Shown: positions 45,333 to 52,983 of the stretch, in pieces | How positions within the stretch are numbered: the first letter of the stretch is position 1 | How the letters are laid out: each line of letters starts with the position of its first letter | Source of the DNA: Hydrogenophaga sp. IBVHS2 | Lineage (GTDB): Bacteria; Pseudomonadota; Gammaproteobacteria; Burkholderiales; Burkholderiaceae_C | Direction: 5' to 3' | Assembly (NCBI RefSeq): GCF_002127215.1 | Contig: NZ_NFUT01000001.1 | Location: 248,001 to 312,000 of the forward strand | DNA: 64,000 nucleotides | Position numbers and translations under genes: made by a program | The notes under the pieces: generated by a model | The model's input: only the letters and a program-made list of their open reading frames with translations | Databases searched by the model: none | Told to the model about the DNA's origin: nothing

Positions 45333-46580
45333 TCAGCCCACATGGCGGCGGGTCCATTCCCGCTCCAGCGGGTCGACCCACGAGGCATGGGGTTCCGGCA
45401 GCGTGGGCGCGGGCTGCTTCACCTGGCCGGGCAGCGGCTGGCTGCCGAACAGGGCCCGCTCGGGCGCACCGAGCTTGCCCAGATCGAGCACCGTGGGATC
45501 GCCCCAGTGCGCGATGTCCGCCTTGCGCGCCTGCGCGGCCGGCGAGAGCAGGAAGTTGGCCACCACCTGGGCGGCCGGTGCGCTGCGGGCGTTGTACGGA
45601 ATGGCCACGAAGTGGGTGTTGCCGATGGTGCCCTTGTCGAACTGCCAGCTCACCACGGTGGCCGGCAGGCGGCGCGCCGCGATCTCGTTGGCCGCCTCGT
45701 TGGGGTTGAAGGTGATGGCCAGCAGCAGTTCGCCGTCGGCCATCATCTGGCGCACGGCAGCGGCGTTCTGCGGGAACTGCCGGCCCTGGCGCCACAGGTG
45801 GGGCCGCAGGGCTTCGAGGTACTTCCACAGCGGCGCGGTCTGGCTGGCCAGGGCGGTGTCGGTCACCGGGCGCGCCAGCAGGCCCGGTTCGGGAGCGAGT
45901 TCGACCAGCGCCTGCTTGACGAAGGTGGTGCCATGAAAGTCCGGCAGGCGCGGGTAGGTGATGCGCCCGGGCTGGCTGCGGGCCAGCTCCAGCAGGGCCT
46001 GCATGCTGCGCGGGGGCTGCGGCAGGCGGCGGCTGTCGGCCATCAGGGTGAACTGCGCCATGCCCCACGGCGACTCCATGCCGTCGGTGGGCACCGAGAA
46101 ATCGTTGCGGGTGGTGGGCTTGCCGGCCACGTCCACCAGCCGGAAGTTGGGCAGGCTCTCGGCCCAGGGACCGAACAGCAGGCCCTCGCGCTTCATGGCC
46201 GCAAAGTTCTCGCCGTTGATCCACACCAGATCCACCGTGCCTTCGCCCAGATTGCGGCCGGCGGCCTTCTCGGCCCGCACCCGCTGCACCACGTCGGCGG
46301 TGTCGTTGATCTTGACGTGCTTGAGCTCGATCCCGAACTGCGCCTTGACCTGGGTGCCCACCCACTGGATGTAGGCATTGGTCTGGGCACTGCCGGCCCA
46401 GGCGTTCCAGAACACGGTCTGGCCGCGGGCGCTGCGTTCGATGGCGCTCCAGGCGTCGGTCGTGGTCTGGGCCTGCGACGGGGTGGCCGAGAGGCCGCCC
46501 AGGCCCAGCAGGGCCGACGTGGTGGACAGGGCTGACGCCCCCAGCAGGCGGCGGCGGGAAGAGGACGGTGCGTGGTTCAA
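45333..46580 (-). CDS. ABC transporter substrate-binding protein, YnjB type
   Basis: 415-aa periplasmic protein with a Tat-like signal (SSSRRRLLGASALST, ending TPSQAQ). Family blocks include QTVFWNAWAGSAQTNAYIQW, GTVDLVWINGENFAAMKREG and AITFNPNEAANEIA. No ATG gives a sensible start; a TTG at 46580 is preceded by GGAG 6 bases upstream and yields MNHAPSSSRRR. First gene of the importer unit. The ligand of the YnjB group is not known. Confidence 0.87.
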   Translation of the reverse strand: MNHAPSSSRRRLLGASALSTTSALLGLGGLSATPSQAQTTTDAWSAIERSARGQTVFWNAWAGSAQTNAYIQWVGTQVKAQFGIELKHVKINDTADVVQRVRAEKAAGRNLGEGTVDLVWINGENFAAMKREGLLFGPWAESLPNFRLVDVAGKPTTRNDFSVPTDGMESPWGMAQFTLMADSRRLPQPPRSMQALLELARSQPGRITYPRLPDFHGTTFVKQALVELAPEPGLLARPVTDTALASQTAPLWKYLEALRPHLWRQGRQFPQNAAAVRQMMADGELLLAITFNPNEAANEIAARRLPATVVSWQFDKGTIGNTHFVAIPYNARSAPAAQVVANFLLSPAAQARKADIAHWGDPTVLDLGKLGAPERALFGSQPLPGQVKQPAPTLPEPHASWVDPLEREWTRRHVG

Positions 46581-46609
46581 GCGGGTCTCCGGCGGTTGGG
46601 CGCGCCAGC

Positions 46610-47080
46610 TTAATTCATGCGGTCCGGCCCCAGGCCGATTGACCCCGCCCGCCAGCGGTCCACCGACCAGGCCCCCGGCCCGGCCAGCGTCAGGGCCGCC
46701 AGCAGGGCGCCCCAGGTGAGGTGCTGCTGCCACGCCGCCGGTGCGATGTCGGGCAGGCTGATGGCCGCCACCGCATTCACCACCAGGAGCCCCAGCGCCG
46801 CGAAACGCCCGCCCAGGCCCAGCACCAGCAGCACCGGCAGCAACAGCTCACCGGCCGTGCCCGAGACCGCCGCCCAGGCCGGCGGCAGCAGCGGCACCTG
46901 GTACTCCTCGGTGAACAGCAGCAGGGTGGTGTCCCAGTCGCGCACCTTGGTCAGTCCGGCCAGAAAGAACACCTGCGCCAGATGGAGGCGGGCGGCCAGC
47001 GCACCGGCGGGCTGCAGCGCGGTCAGGCCACGTTCCAGGGTGCACCAGGCCCGGTGCACAGGGGTGAAGACGAGGTTCAT
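46610..47080 (-). CDS. DoxX family membrane protein of the bufferin cluster
   Basis: 156-aa membrane protein with four hydrophobic segments and the DoxX start HRAWCTLERGLTAL, LHLAQVFFLAGLTKVRDWDTTL and LLLVLGLGGRFAALGLLVVN. DoxX-family quinone-linked proteins are a regular last member of bufferin gene clusters. ATG 47080 overlaps the DUF2063 stop by four bases, so all four buf-type genes are one translational series. Stop is a TAA. A role in redox supply for the modification step is inferred. Confidence 0.87.
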   Translation of the reverse strand: MNLVFTPVHRAWCTLERGLTALQPAGALAARLHLAQVFFLAGLTKVRDWDTTLLLFTEEYQVPLLPPAWAAVSGTAGELLLPVLLVLGLGGRFAALGLLVVNAVAAISLPDIAPAAWQQHLTWGALLAALTLAGPGAWSVDRWRAGSIGLGPDRMN

Positions 47081-47880
47081 GGCAGGACTCCGGTGATGTG
47101 ACCGCGCTGCACCGCCTGCAGCAGCCAGGTCGAGAAATCGAAAGGCGGATCGATGCACGGGGCGGCCCCCAGCGCGCGCTCGAGGGCATCGCCCAGTGGT
47201 GCGCCGGCCAGCACGGCCGCCACGAAGCACGCCTCGGTGGGCGCAAGCTCCAGCACCTCGCAGCGCCAGCCTTCGCGCACCACCAGGGCATGGCAGTGGC
47301 CGGGGGACTGCAGCCGGGCCACCAGGGCGTCCAGCGATGGCTGGCCGTGCTGGTGGTGGTGGATCAGGTCGGCCACCGGCCACGGGCTCCCGAACAGCGC
47401 CGTGCCGGGTGCGAACCGCAGCCGCAGGGTCGGGCCGTCTTCGCCGGCCAGCCGGCCCAGGCTGGACAGGTCGGGCTGCGCATCGGGCGCGCTGGCCGCA
47501 CGGTGCAGTGCCCATTCCACGCGGGCCAGATCGCTCAGGTAGGGCAAGGGGCGCAGCTCGGCACAGCCGGTCAGCCAGTCGGGCAAGGTGTGTCCCCACT
47601 CGCCGATGTCGCCCGCCTGCGGCGGATCGGTGTGCCACAGGGTGCGTGCCACCGCGCGCAGGGCGTCTGCCCCGATGAGCTGGGTCACCACCGGATAGGC
47701 CGCTGTCAGACAGCGTTCGGCCAGGGCATGGCCGTGGGCCCGGTAGGCCATGAGGCCGCGTTCGGCAGGCGGGTGCAGCCAGGGCTCCAGCCGCCGCTGC
47801 GCCTGTTCGCGATCCGTGCTGGCCGGGTGGCTCAGCAGGGACTGCACCAGCAGCTGCTGCTGCAGGGCCAGCGGGCTCAT
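47077..47880 (-). CDS. bufC: DUF2063 (BufC/HvfC-type) RiPP partner protein
   Basis: 267-aa protein with the N-terminal DUF2063 domain (LQQQLLVQSLLSHP, ERGLMAYRAHGHALAERCLTAAYPVVTQLIG) and a less conserved C-terminal domain with HHHQHGQPSLDALVARL. In bufferin and methanobactin-like clusters this partner binds the MNIO enzyme and presents the precursor peptide. It overlaps the MNIO gene by four bases on its 5' side and DoxX by four on its 3' side. Confidence 0.88.
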   Translation of the reverse strand: MSPLALQQQLLVQSLLSHPASTDREQAQRRLEPWLHPPAERGLMAYRAHGHALAERCLTAAYPVVTQLIGADALRAVARTLWHTDPPQAGDIGEWGHTLPDWLTGCAELRPLPYLSDLARVEWALHRAASAPDAQPDLSSLGRLAGEDGPTLRLRFAPGTALFGSPWPVADLIHHHQHGQPSLDALVARLQSPGHCHALVVREGWRCEVLELAPTEACFVAAVLAGAPLGDALERALGAAPCIDPPFDFSTWLLQAVQRGHITGVLP

Positions 47881-48779
47881 GCCGGCGCCCCGGCAGTGGC
47901 CTGTACCGCCTCGGGTTCGGCCACGGCCTGCTGGATGCGGTCGGCCTCGCGGGCCTGGGCCATCAGCACCTCGAAGGCCGGCAGGTCGTTGTCCCATTCG
48001 ATCAGGGTCGGCGTCGGCCCCAGGCGCTCCAGGGCATGCCGGTAGAGCGTCCACACCGGCGCAGCGACCGGGCTGCCGTGGTCGTCGATCACGATGTCGC
48101 CGGCATCCGTATGCCCGGCCAGATGGATCTCCGAGACGGTGCCGGCAGGCAGCCGGTCGATCCAGTCCCGCACCGCCCGGTCGGGATCGGTACAGCGGCC
48201 CTGGCGCTGGTCGTTCAGGGCGTTGACCCACAGGTTGTTGACGTCCAGCAGCAGCGTGCAACCGGTGCGGCGGGCCAGTTCGGCCAGGAAGCCGGGTTCG
48301 TCCATCTCGTCGCAGCGCCAGCGCAGGTAGGACGAGAGGTTCTCCACCGCGATGGGCCGGCGCAGGTGGTCCTGCACCTGCTGCACGTTGGCACACAGCA
48401 CGTCGAGCGCTTCGCGGGTGAAGGGCGTGGGCAGCAGGTCGGCGGCGTGCACGGCAGCCCCGGTGGCCAGGGGCACCCGGGCAAAGCAGGCATGGTCGCT
48501 GACCAGCGCCGGCTGCACCGTCTGCACCAGCTCGCCGAGCTGGTGCAGATGGATCGGGTCGATGCCGCAGGCCGAGCCCAGCGACAGGCCCACGCCGTGC
48601 AGGCTCACGTCATGCCGTTCGCGGGCGGCCAGCAGGGATGCCCGTGCCGCGCCCCCGGCAGCGAAGTGGTTCTCGCTGTGGACTTCGATGAAGCCCGGCA
48701 CCGCCGCGGTCTCGAAGAGCGCGCGGTGATGCGCATGGCGCCAGCCGATGCCGCAACGCGGGAGCGCGGGCCGGTTCAT
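47877..48779 (-). CDS. bufB: MNIO (DUF692) multinuclear iron enzyme, BufB/HvfB type
   Basis: 300-aa TIM-barrel enzyme of the DUF692/MNIO family, which uses a di- or tri-iron centre to modify cysteines of a precursor peptide (for example into thiooxazole-type groups). Metal-binding and active-site blocks are visible: GFIEVHSENHF, LHGVGLSLGS, VSDHACFAR, AVENLSSYL, LLLDVNNLWVNALN, IHLAGHTD and WDNDLPAFEVL. It begins 2 bases after the precursor gene stop. The exact modification here is inferred from family. Confidence 0.92.
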   Translation of the reverse strand: MNRPALPRCGIGWRHAHHRALFETAAVPGFIEVHSENHFAAGGAARASLLAARERHDVSLHGVGLSLGSACGIDPIHLHQLGELVQTVQPALVSDHACFARVPLATGAAVHAADLLPTPFTREALDVLCANVQQVQDHLRRPIAVENLSSYLRWRCDEMDEPGFLAELARRTGCTLLLDVNNLWVNALNDQRQGRCTDPDRAVRDWIDRLPAGTVSEIHLAGHTDAGDIVIDDHGSPVAAPVWTLYRHALERLGPTPTLIEWDNDLPAFEVLMAQAREADRIQQAVAEPEAVQATAGAPA

Positions 48780-48781
48780 GG

Positions 48782-49060
48782 TCAGCCTTTCTTGCCGTCC
48801 ATCTTGACCTGGTCGAGCGTGAGTCCGCCCATCTTCATGCAGGTGCCCGCCGGCACGTATTTCCACTCGCCCTTGTCGTTGTCGACCTTGGCCTGACCGG
48901 CGCAGGAGTGCACGCCATTGACGCTGGCGCAGTCGTTCTGGCCGGCCTTGGCGATGCCGAAGCACTTTTCCTTGGACTGCGCGAACGCCGGTGCCGCCGT
49001 CAGCATGGAGAGCGACATCAGGGTGGTGGCGGCGGCGGCAATGAGTTGACGTTGGTTCAT
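48782..49060 (-). CDS. bufA: Bufferin-type RiPP precursor (DUF2282)
   Basis: 92-aa precursor with a long Sec signal peptide (cleavage likely after AFA or AFAQ, residues 27-28) and a mature part of about 64 residues with exactly four cysteines, Cys33, Cys44, Cys53 and Cys74 ([31 protein letters not shown]). This is the DUF2282/BufA1 pattern. Modified bufferins are periplasmic and buffer copper. GGAG 7 bases before ATG 49060 is a good ribosome site. First gene of the bufA-B-C-doxX series. Confidence 0.92.
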   Translation of the reverse strand: MNQRQLIAAAATTLMSLSMLTAAPAFAQSKEKCFGIAKAGQNDCASVNGVHSCAGQAKVDNDKGEWKYVPAGTCMKMGGLTLDQVKMDGKKG

Positions 49061-49179
49061 GTGAAGACTCCGATAAGGTGGAAGGATTCAGCCCTGGCGG
49101 TTCCGGGTCCGGATCGAAGGCCCTGGCTGAACGTCAGTCGGGAGGGCTGCAGGCTTCTTACGCGGGATCGAAAGAAAGT

Positions 49180-49689
49180 TCACAGCAGGTCGGCGATGCG
49201 GTCCCAGGCCTGGGGCGGAATGCGGCCGTGGTAGCTCTCGGCCGCACGCCCCTGCTTGTCGATCAGCCAGGTGGCCGGCAGCAGGCCCGGGTCGCCGAAG
49301 TTGTCGGCATGACCGGCGGTGCCACGCCACAGCGAGGGGTGGCGCCGCGACGGGGGCAGGGTGATCAGCACGGCCCGCTGGTACACATCGAGCTCTCGCC
49401 GGTCGGCGTCGGTGCAGACGGTGACCAGCTCGAACGGCTGGCCGCTCCAGCCCTGGGCATTGGCCCGCAGCTCGGGCATCTTGTCGCGGCACACCGGACA
49501 GCCGGTCGACCAGAACGCCACCATCACCACCTTGCCCCGCAGCGCGGCCAGATCGAAGGGCTGGCCTTCCAGCGTGGTGCCTCTGAGCAAGGGTGTGGCC
49601 GGCCCCTGCGCTGCGCGGGCGGACCAGGCAGGTGCGGCGGGCAGGCAGGCGGCCAGTGACAGGGTCATGACGTGGCGTCGGGTCGGCAT
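49180..49689 (-). CDS. TlpA/ResA-type thioredoxin-like protein
   Basis: 169-aa exported thioredoxin-fold protein: signal MPTRRHVMTLSLAACLPAAPAWSARA, then LRGKVVMVAFWSTGCPVCRDKMPE with redox pair Cys64/Cys67 and a cis-Pro region PATWLIDKQG. It should reduce disulfides in the periplasm. GGAG 8 bases before ATG 49689 fixes the start. It lies 119 bases upstream of the bufferin precursor on the same strand and diverges from the ECF sigma gene, so it may keep bufferin cysteines reduced. Confidence 0.88.
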   Translation of the reverse strand: MPTRRHVMTLSLAACLPAAPAWSARAAQGPATPLLRGTTLEGQPFDLAALRGKVVMVAFWSTGCPVCRDKMPELRANAQGWSGQPFELVTVCTDADRRELDVYQRAVLITLPPSRRHPSLWRGTAGHADNFGDPGLLPATWLIDKQGRAAESYHGRIPPQAWDRIADLL

Positions 49690-49739
49690 GGCGGGTTCTC
49701 CGGGACAAAGAAGATCGGTCGGGCCGGCCGCCGTTTCAT

Positions 49740-49745
49740 TACACT
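49740..49745 (+). promoter_or_regulatory. Possible -10 hexamer (TACACT) of the ECF sigma gene
   Basis: TACACT sits 8 bases before the sigma-factor ATG in the 64-base divergent gap with the TlpA-like gene. No Shine-Dalgarno sequence intervenes, so the message may be leaderless. Low confidence; an ECF-type autoregulated promoter would look different and is not obvious here. Confidence 0.28.
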
Positions 49746-49753
49746 GGCCGCCC

Positions 49754-50335
49754 ATGTCGACCCCCGTCCCTCCGTTCGATCAGCAGGTGGCCGAGCTCCG
49801 TCCCTACCTGATGAAGTTCGCCCGGCTGCAGCTGCGCAACGACGCCTGGGCCGAGGACGCGGTGTCGGAAACCCTGCTGGCGGCGCTCAGCAAGCCGCAG
49901 TCGTTCGAGCGCCGCTCCCAGCTCAAGACCTGGCTGGTGGGCATCCTCAAGCACAAGGTGGTCGATGCCCTGCGCCACCATGGCCGCGAGGTGTGCGTGG
50001 GCAGCGACAGCGACGACGAGCGCGAAGACCCGCTGGATCACATGGCCTTCAAGGCCGATGGCCACTTTGCCGAAGCCCCGGCCGAATGGGGAAATCCCGA
50101 GCAGGACCTCGACCAGCGCCAGTTCATGTCCATCCTGGAAGCCTGCACCGAGCGCCTGCCGCCGGTGCAGGGCCGCCTGTTCCTGATGCGCGAATGGCTG
50201 GAGCTGTCCACCGACGAGATCTGTAAGGAACTGGCGCTCACGCCGACGAATCTCTACGTCCTGCTGCACCGAGCCCGTCTGCGCCTGCGGGAATGCCTGG
50301 AACAGCACTGGTTTGCCCGCCCCTCACGCCCATGA
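49754..50335 (+). CDS. ECF-family RNA polymerase sigma factor
   Basis: 193-aa sigma-70 family factor with region 2 (LMKFARLQLRNDAWAEDAVSETLLAAL, FERRSQLKTWLVGILKHKVVDALR) and region 4 (RLPPVQGRLFLMREWLELSTDEICKELALTPTNL). A long acidic linker (DSDDEREDPLD) lies between them. It is followed, with an ATGA overlap, by a zinc-finger anti-sigma gene. Location beside TlpA-like and bufferin genes suggests it controls that cluster, as ECF factors do for bufferins elsewhere; this is inferred. Confidence 0.92.
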   Translation: MSTPVPPFDQQVAELRPYLMKFARLQLRNDAWAEDAVSETLLAALSKPQSFERRSQLKTWLVGILKHKVVDALRHHGREVCVGSDSDDEREDPLDHMAFKADGHFAEAPAEWGNPEQDLDQRQFMSILEACTERLPPVQGRLFLMREWLELSTDEICKELALTPTNLYVLLHRARLRLRECLEQHWFARPSRP

Positions 50336-50538
50336 AAGCCCGATACCCCTTCCGCCGCACCTGCAAGGAGGCCAGCGCCCTGCTGATCGCCCGGGAAGAC
50401 CGCGCGCTGCCCTGGCATGAGCGTCTGGCGCTCAAGCTGCACTTGGCGATGTGTGAAGCCTGTCCGCGTTTCGAGCGCCAGCTGCTCACCATGCGGCAGG
50501 CCATGGGCCGCTGGCGCGCCTACACCGAAGAGGACTGA
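50332..50538 (+). CDS. Small zinc-finger anti-sigma factor (zf-HC2 type)
   Basis: 68-aa cytoplasmic protein with a ZAS-type zinc site: Cys11, then His37-x3-Cys41-x2-Cys44 (HLAMCEACPRFERQL). There is no membrane segment, so it should be a soluble anti-sigma factor that senses metal or thiol stress directly. It is coupled to the sigma gene by a four-base overlap. Short length is typical for this soluble group. Confidence 0.88.
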   Translation: MKARYPFRRTCKEASALLIAREDRALPWHERLALKLHLAMCEACPRFERQLLTMRQAMGRWRAYTEED

Positions 50539-50548
50539 TCCGGCCGGA

Positions 50549-51553
50549 TCAGTTGAGCAGGGCCTGTGCGAACTCGCGGGCGTCGAAGGTTTCCAGGTCT
50601 TCCAGCTTTTCTCCGACGCCGATGAAGTAGACCGGCACCGGGTGCTGGCGGGCGATGGCACACAGCACGCCGCCCTTGGCCGTGCCGTCGAGCTTGGTCA
50701 CCACCAGGCCGGTCAGGCCCAGCGCCTCGTCGAAGGCCTTGACCTGGGCCAGGGCGTTCTGACCGGTGTTGCCGTCGATCACCAGCAGCACCTCGTGCGG
50801 GGCAGTGGCCTCGGCCTTCTGCACCACGCGCTTGATCTTGCGCAGCTCCTCCATCAGGTGCAGCTGCGTGGGCAGGCGGCCGGCGGTGTCGACCAGCACC
50901 ACGTCGCGGCCCCGGGCCTTGCCGGCGGTGACCGCGTCGAAGCTCACCGCCGCCGGGTCGCCGCCCTGCTGGGTGATGATTTCCACCGTGTTGCGGTCGG
51001 CCCAGACCGCCAGCTGCTCGCGCGCGGCCGCACGGAAGGTGTCGGCGGCGGCCAGCAGCACGCTGGCACCGCCCTCGCTCAGGTGGCGGGTGAGCTTGCC
51101 GATGGAGGTGGTCTTGCCCGCGCCATTGACGCCGGCCACCATGACCACCGTGGGGCGGTGCTCGCCGATCACCAGCGGCTTCTGCAGGGGCGCCAGCAGG
51201 TCGGCGATGGCCTCGGCCAGCAGGCCCTTGACCACTTGCGGGTCGGTGGCCCTGGCCTCCTTGACGCGGCGCCTGAGGTCTTCCAGCAGGTGGGTGGTGG
51301 CGGCCACACCGGTGTCGGCCATGAGCAGGGCCGATTCCAGTTCCTCGTACAGCGCATCGTCGATGCGGGTGCCGGTGAAGACCGTGGCGATCTGTCCGCC
51401 GGTCTTGCGCAGGCCGGCCCTGAGCTTGTCCAGCCAGCCCTGCCGGGGCGCCTGCGCCACCGCCGCAGGCTCGGGTGCCGGGGCGGCGGCCGGTGCGTTC
51501 AGGGCCGGCGCATCGGCCGTTGCAGGGGATTTTTTTCGGAAGAAGGAGAACAT
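50549..51553 (-). CDS. ftsY: Signal recognition particle receptor FtsY
   Basis: 334-aa SRP GTPase for co-translational membrane targeting. A short Ala/Pro-rich A domain (1-40, beginning MFSFFRKK) precedes the N domain and the G domain: G1 GVNGAGKTTSIGKL, DTFRAAAREQL, DTAGRLPTQ and TKLDGTAKGG. It diverges from the M16 peptidase gene with only 29 bases between start codons. Standard neighbours (ftsY, M16 pair, rsmD, coaD) are conserved in beta-proteobacteria. Confidence 0.97.
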   Translation of the reverse strand: MFSFFRKKSPATADAPALNAPAAAPAPEPAAVAQAPRQGWLDKLRAGLRKTGGQIATVFTGTRIDDALYEELESALLMADTGVAATTHLLEDLRRRVKEARATDPQVVKGLLAEAIADLLAPLQKPLVIGEHRPTVVMVAGVNGAGKTTSIGKLTRHLSEGGASVLLAAADTFRAAAREQLAVWADRNTVEIITQQGGDPAAVSFDAVTAGKARGRDVVLVDTAGRLPTQLHLMEELRKIKRVVQKAEATAPHEVLLVIDGNTGQNALAQVKAFDEALGLTGLVVTKLDGTAKGGVLCAIARQHPVPVYFIGVGEKLEDLETFDAREFAQALLN

Positions 51554-51582
51554 TCGGCGGTCTCTGGAATCATCCGGATTCT

Positions 51583-52974
51583 ATGAAACGCCTTTCACTT
51601 CCCTTGTCGGCGCTGCTGCTGGCCCTGTCGGCGGCCCTGACGATGCCGGTTGCCCTGGCCCAGCCGGCAGCGCCGGCGGCGGCCAGCAGTGCCGCCCGCC
51701 CGGTCCAGTACACCCTGTCCAACGGCATGACGCTGATCGTGCAGCCCGATCGGCGCGCCCCCACCGTGGCCCACATGGTCTGGGTGCGGGTGGGGTCCAT
51801 CGACGAGGTCGACGGCACCTCCGGCGTGGCCCATGTGCTGGAACACATGATGTTCAAGGGCACGCCCGACCTCAAGCCGGGCGAGTTCTCGCGCCGCGTG
51901 GCGGCCCTGGGCGGGCGCGACAACGCGTTCACCAGCCGCGACGCCACCGCCTACCACCAGCAGGTGCCGGCCGACCGGCTCGAAGACGTGATGCGCCTGG
52001 AGGCCGACCGCTTCGCCCGCAACCAGTGGGACGACGCCGAGTTCTTCAAGGAGATCCAGGTGGTCAAGGAAGAGCGGCGCCAGCGCACCGAGGAGTCGCC
52101 CCAGGCGCGGATGTTCGAGGCCTTCAACGCCACGCTGTTCCAGACCAGCCCGTACCGCCGCCCCATCATTGGCTGGATGAGCGACCTCGACGCCATGACG
52201 CCGCAGGACGCCCGCGAGTTCTACCGCCGCTGGTACGTGCCGGCCAACGCCGCCGTGGTGATCGCCGGCGACGTGGAGCCCGAGCAGGTCAGGGCGCTGG
52301 CCGAGAAGCACTTCGGCCGCATCGAGGCCCGGCCGGTCCCGCCCCGCAAGCCGCGCGACGAGGTGGCCCAGACCGGCCCCCGCCGCATGGAGTACCGCGC
52401 CGTGACCGAACAGTCGCTGGTGGCGCTGGCCTGGAAGGCACCGCGCTGGACCGGCGCTCAGGACGACGCCAACCGCGACGCGCTGGCCCTGACCATGCTG
52501 GCCGCCGTGCTGGATGGCTACAGCGGTGCCCGCCTGGACCGCGCCCTGGTGCAGGGGCAGGGCATGGGCGGCAAGCGGGTGGCCGACAGCGCCAGTGCCT
52601 CGTTCGGCCTGCTGGGGCGCGGGCCTCAGGTGTTTTCCATGACGGCGGTGCCCGCGCGGGGCGTCACGCCCGAGATGGCCAGCGCTGCCCTCAAGGCCGA
52701 GGTGGCCCGCATCGCCCGCGAAGGCGTGCGGCCGGCCGAGCTGCAACGCGTCAAGACGCAGTGGCGCGCCGGCGAGGTCTACAAGCGCGATTCGGTGTTC
52801 GGTCAGGCGCAGGAGCTGGGCAGCTACTGGGTGCAGGGCCTGGGCCTGGACGGTGGCGACCGTCTGATGGCCGCGCTCGATGCCGTCACCCCGGCCGACG
52901 TGCAGCGCGTGGCCGGCCGTTACTTCTCCGACGACCAGCTCACCACCGGCGTGCTGGTGCCCGCCCAACCCTGA
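51583..52974 (+). CDS. M16 family zinc metallopeptidase (catalytic subunit)
   Basis: 463-aa exported peptidase with signal peptide (about 1-26, ending ALAQ) and the inverted zinc motif HVLEH at 84-88 (His84, Glu87, His88), plus the downstream glutamates of KEIQVVKEERR. It is pitrilysin/PMPCB-like and should act in the periplasm on small proteins or peptides. ATG 51583 starts a good signal sequence. A second, motif-less M16 gene follows 9 bases after the stop, so the active enzyme is probably a heterodimer. Confidence 0.92.
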   Translation: MKRLSLPLSALLLALSAALTMPVALAQPAAPAAASSAARPVQYTLSNGMTLIVQPDRRAPTVAHMVWVRVGSIDEVDGTSGVAHVLEHMMFKGTPDLKPGEFSRRVAALGGRDNAFTSRDATAYHQQVPADRLEDVMRLEADRFARNQWDDAEFFKEIQVVKEERRQRTEESPQARMFEAFNATLFQTSPYRRPIIGWMSDLDAMTPQDAREFYRRWYVPANAAVVIAGDVEPEQVRALAEKHFGRIEARPVPPRKPRDEVAQTGPRRMEYRAVTEQSLVALAWKAPRWTGAQDDANRDALALTMLAAVLDGYSGARLDRALVQGQGMGGKRVADSASASFGLLGRGPQVFSMTAVPARGVTPEMASAALKAEVARIAREGVRPAELQRVKTQWRAGEVYKRDSVFGQAQELGSYWVQGLGLDGGDRLMAALDAVTPADVQRVAGRYFSDDQLTTGVLVPAQP

Positions 52975-52983
52975 GTCCATCCC

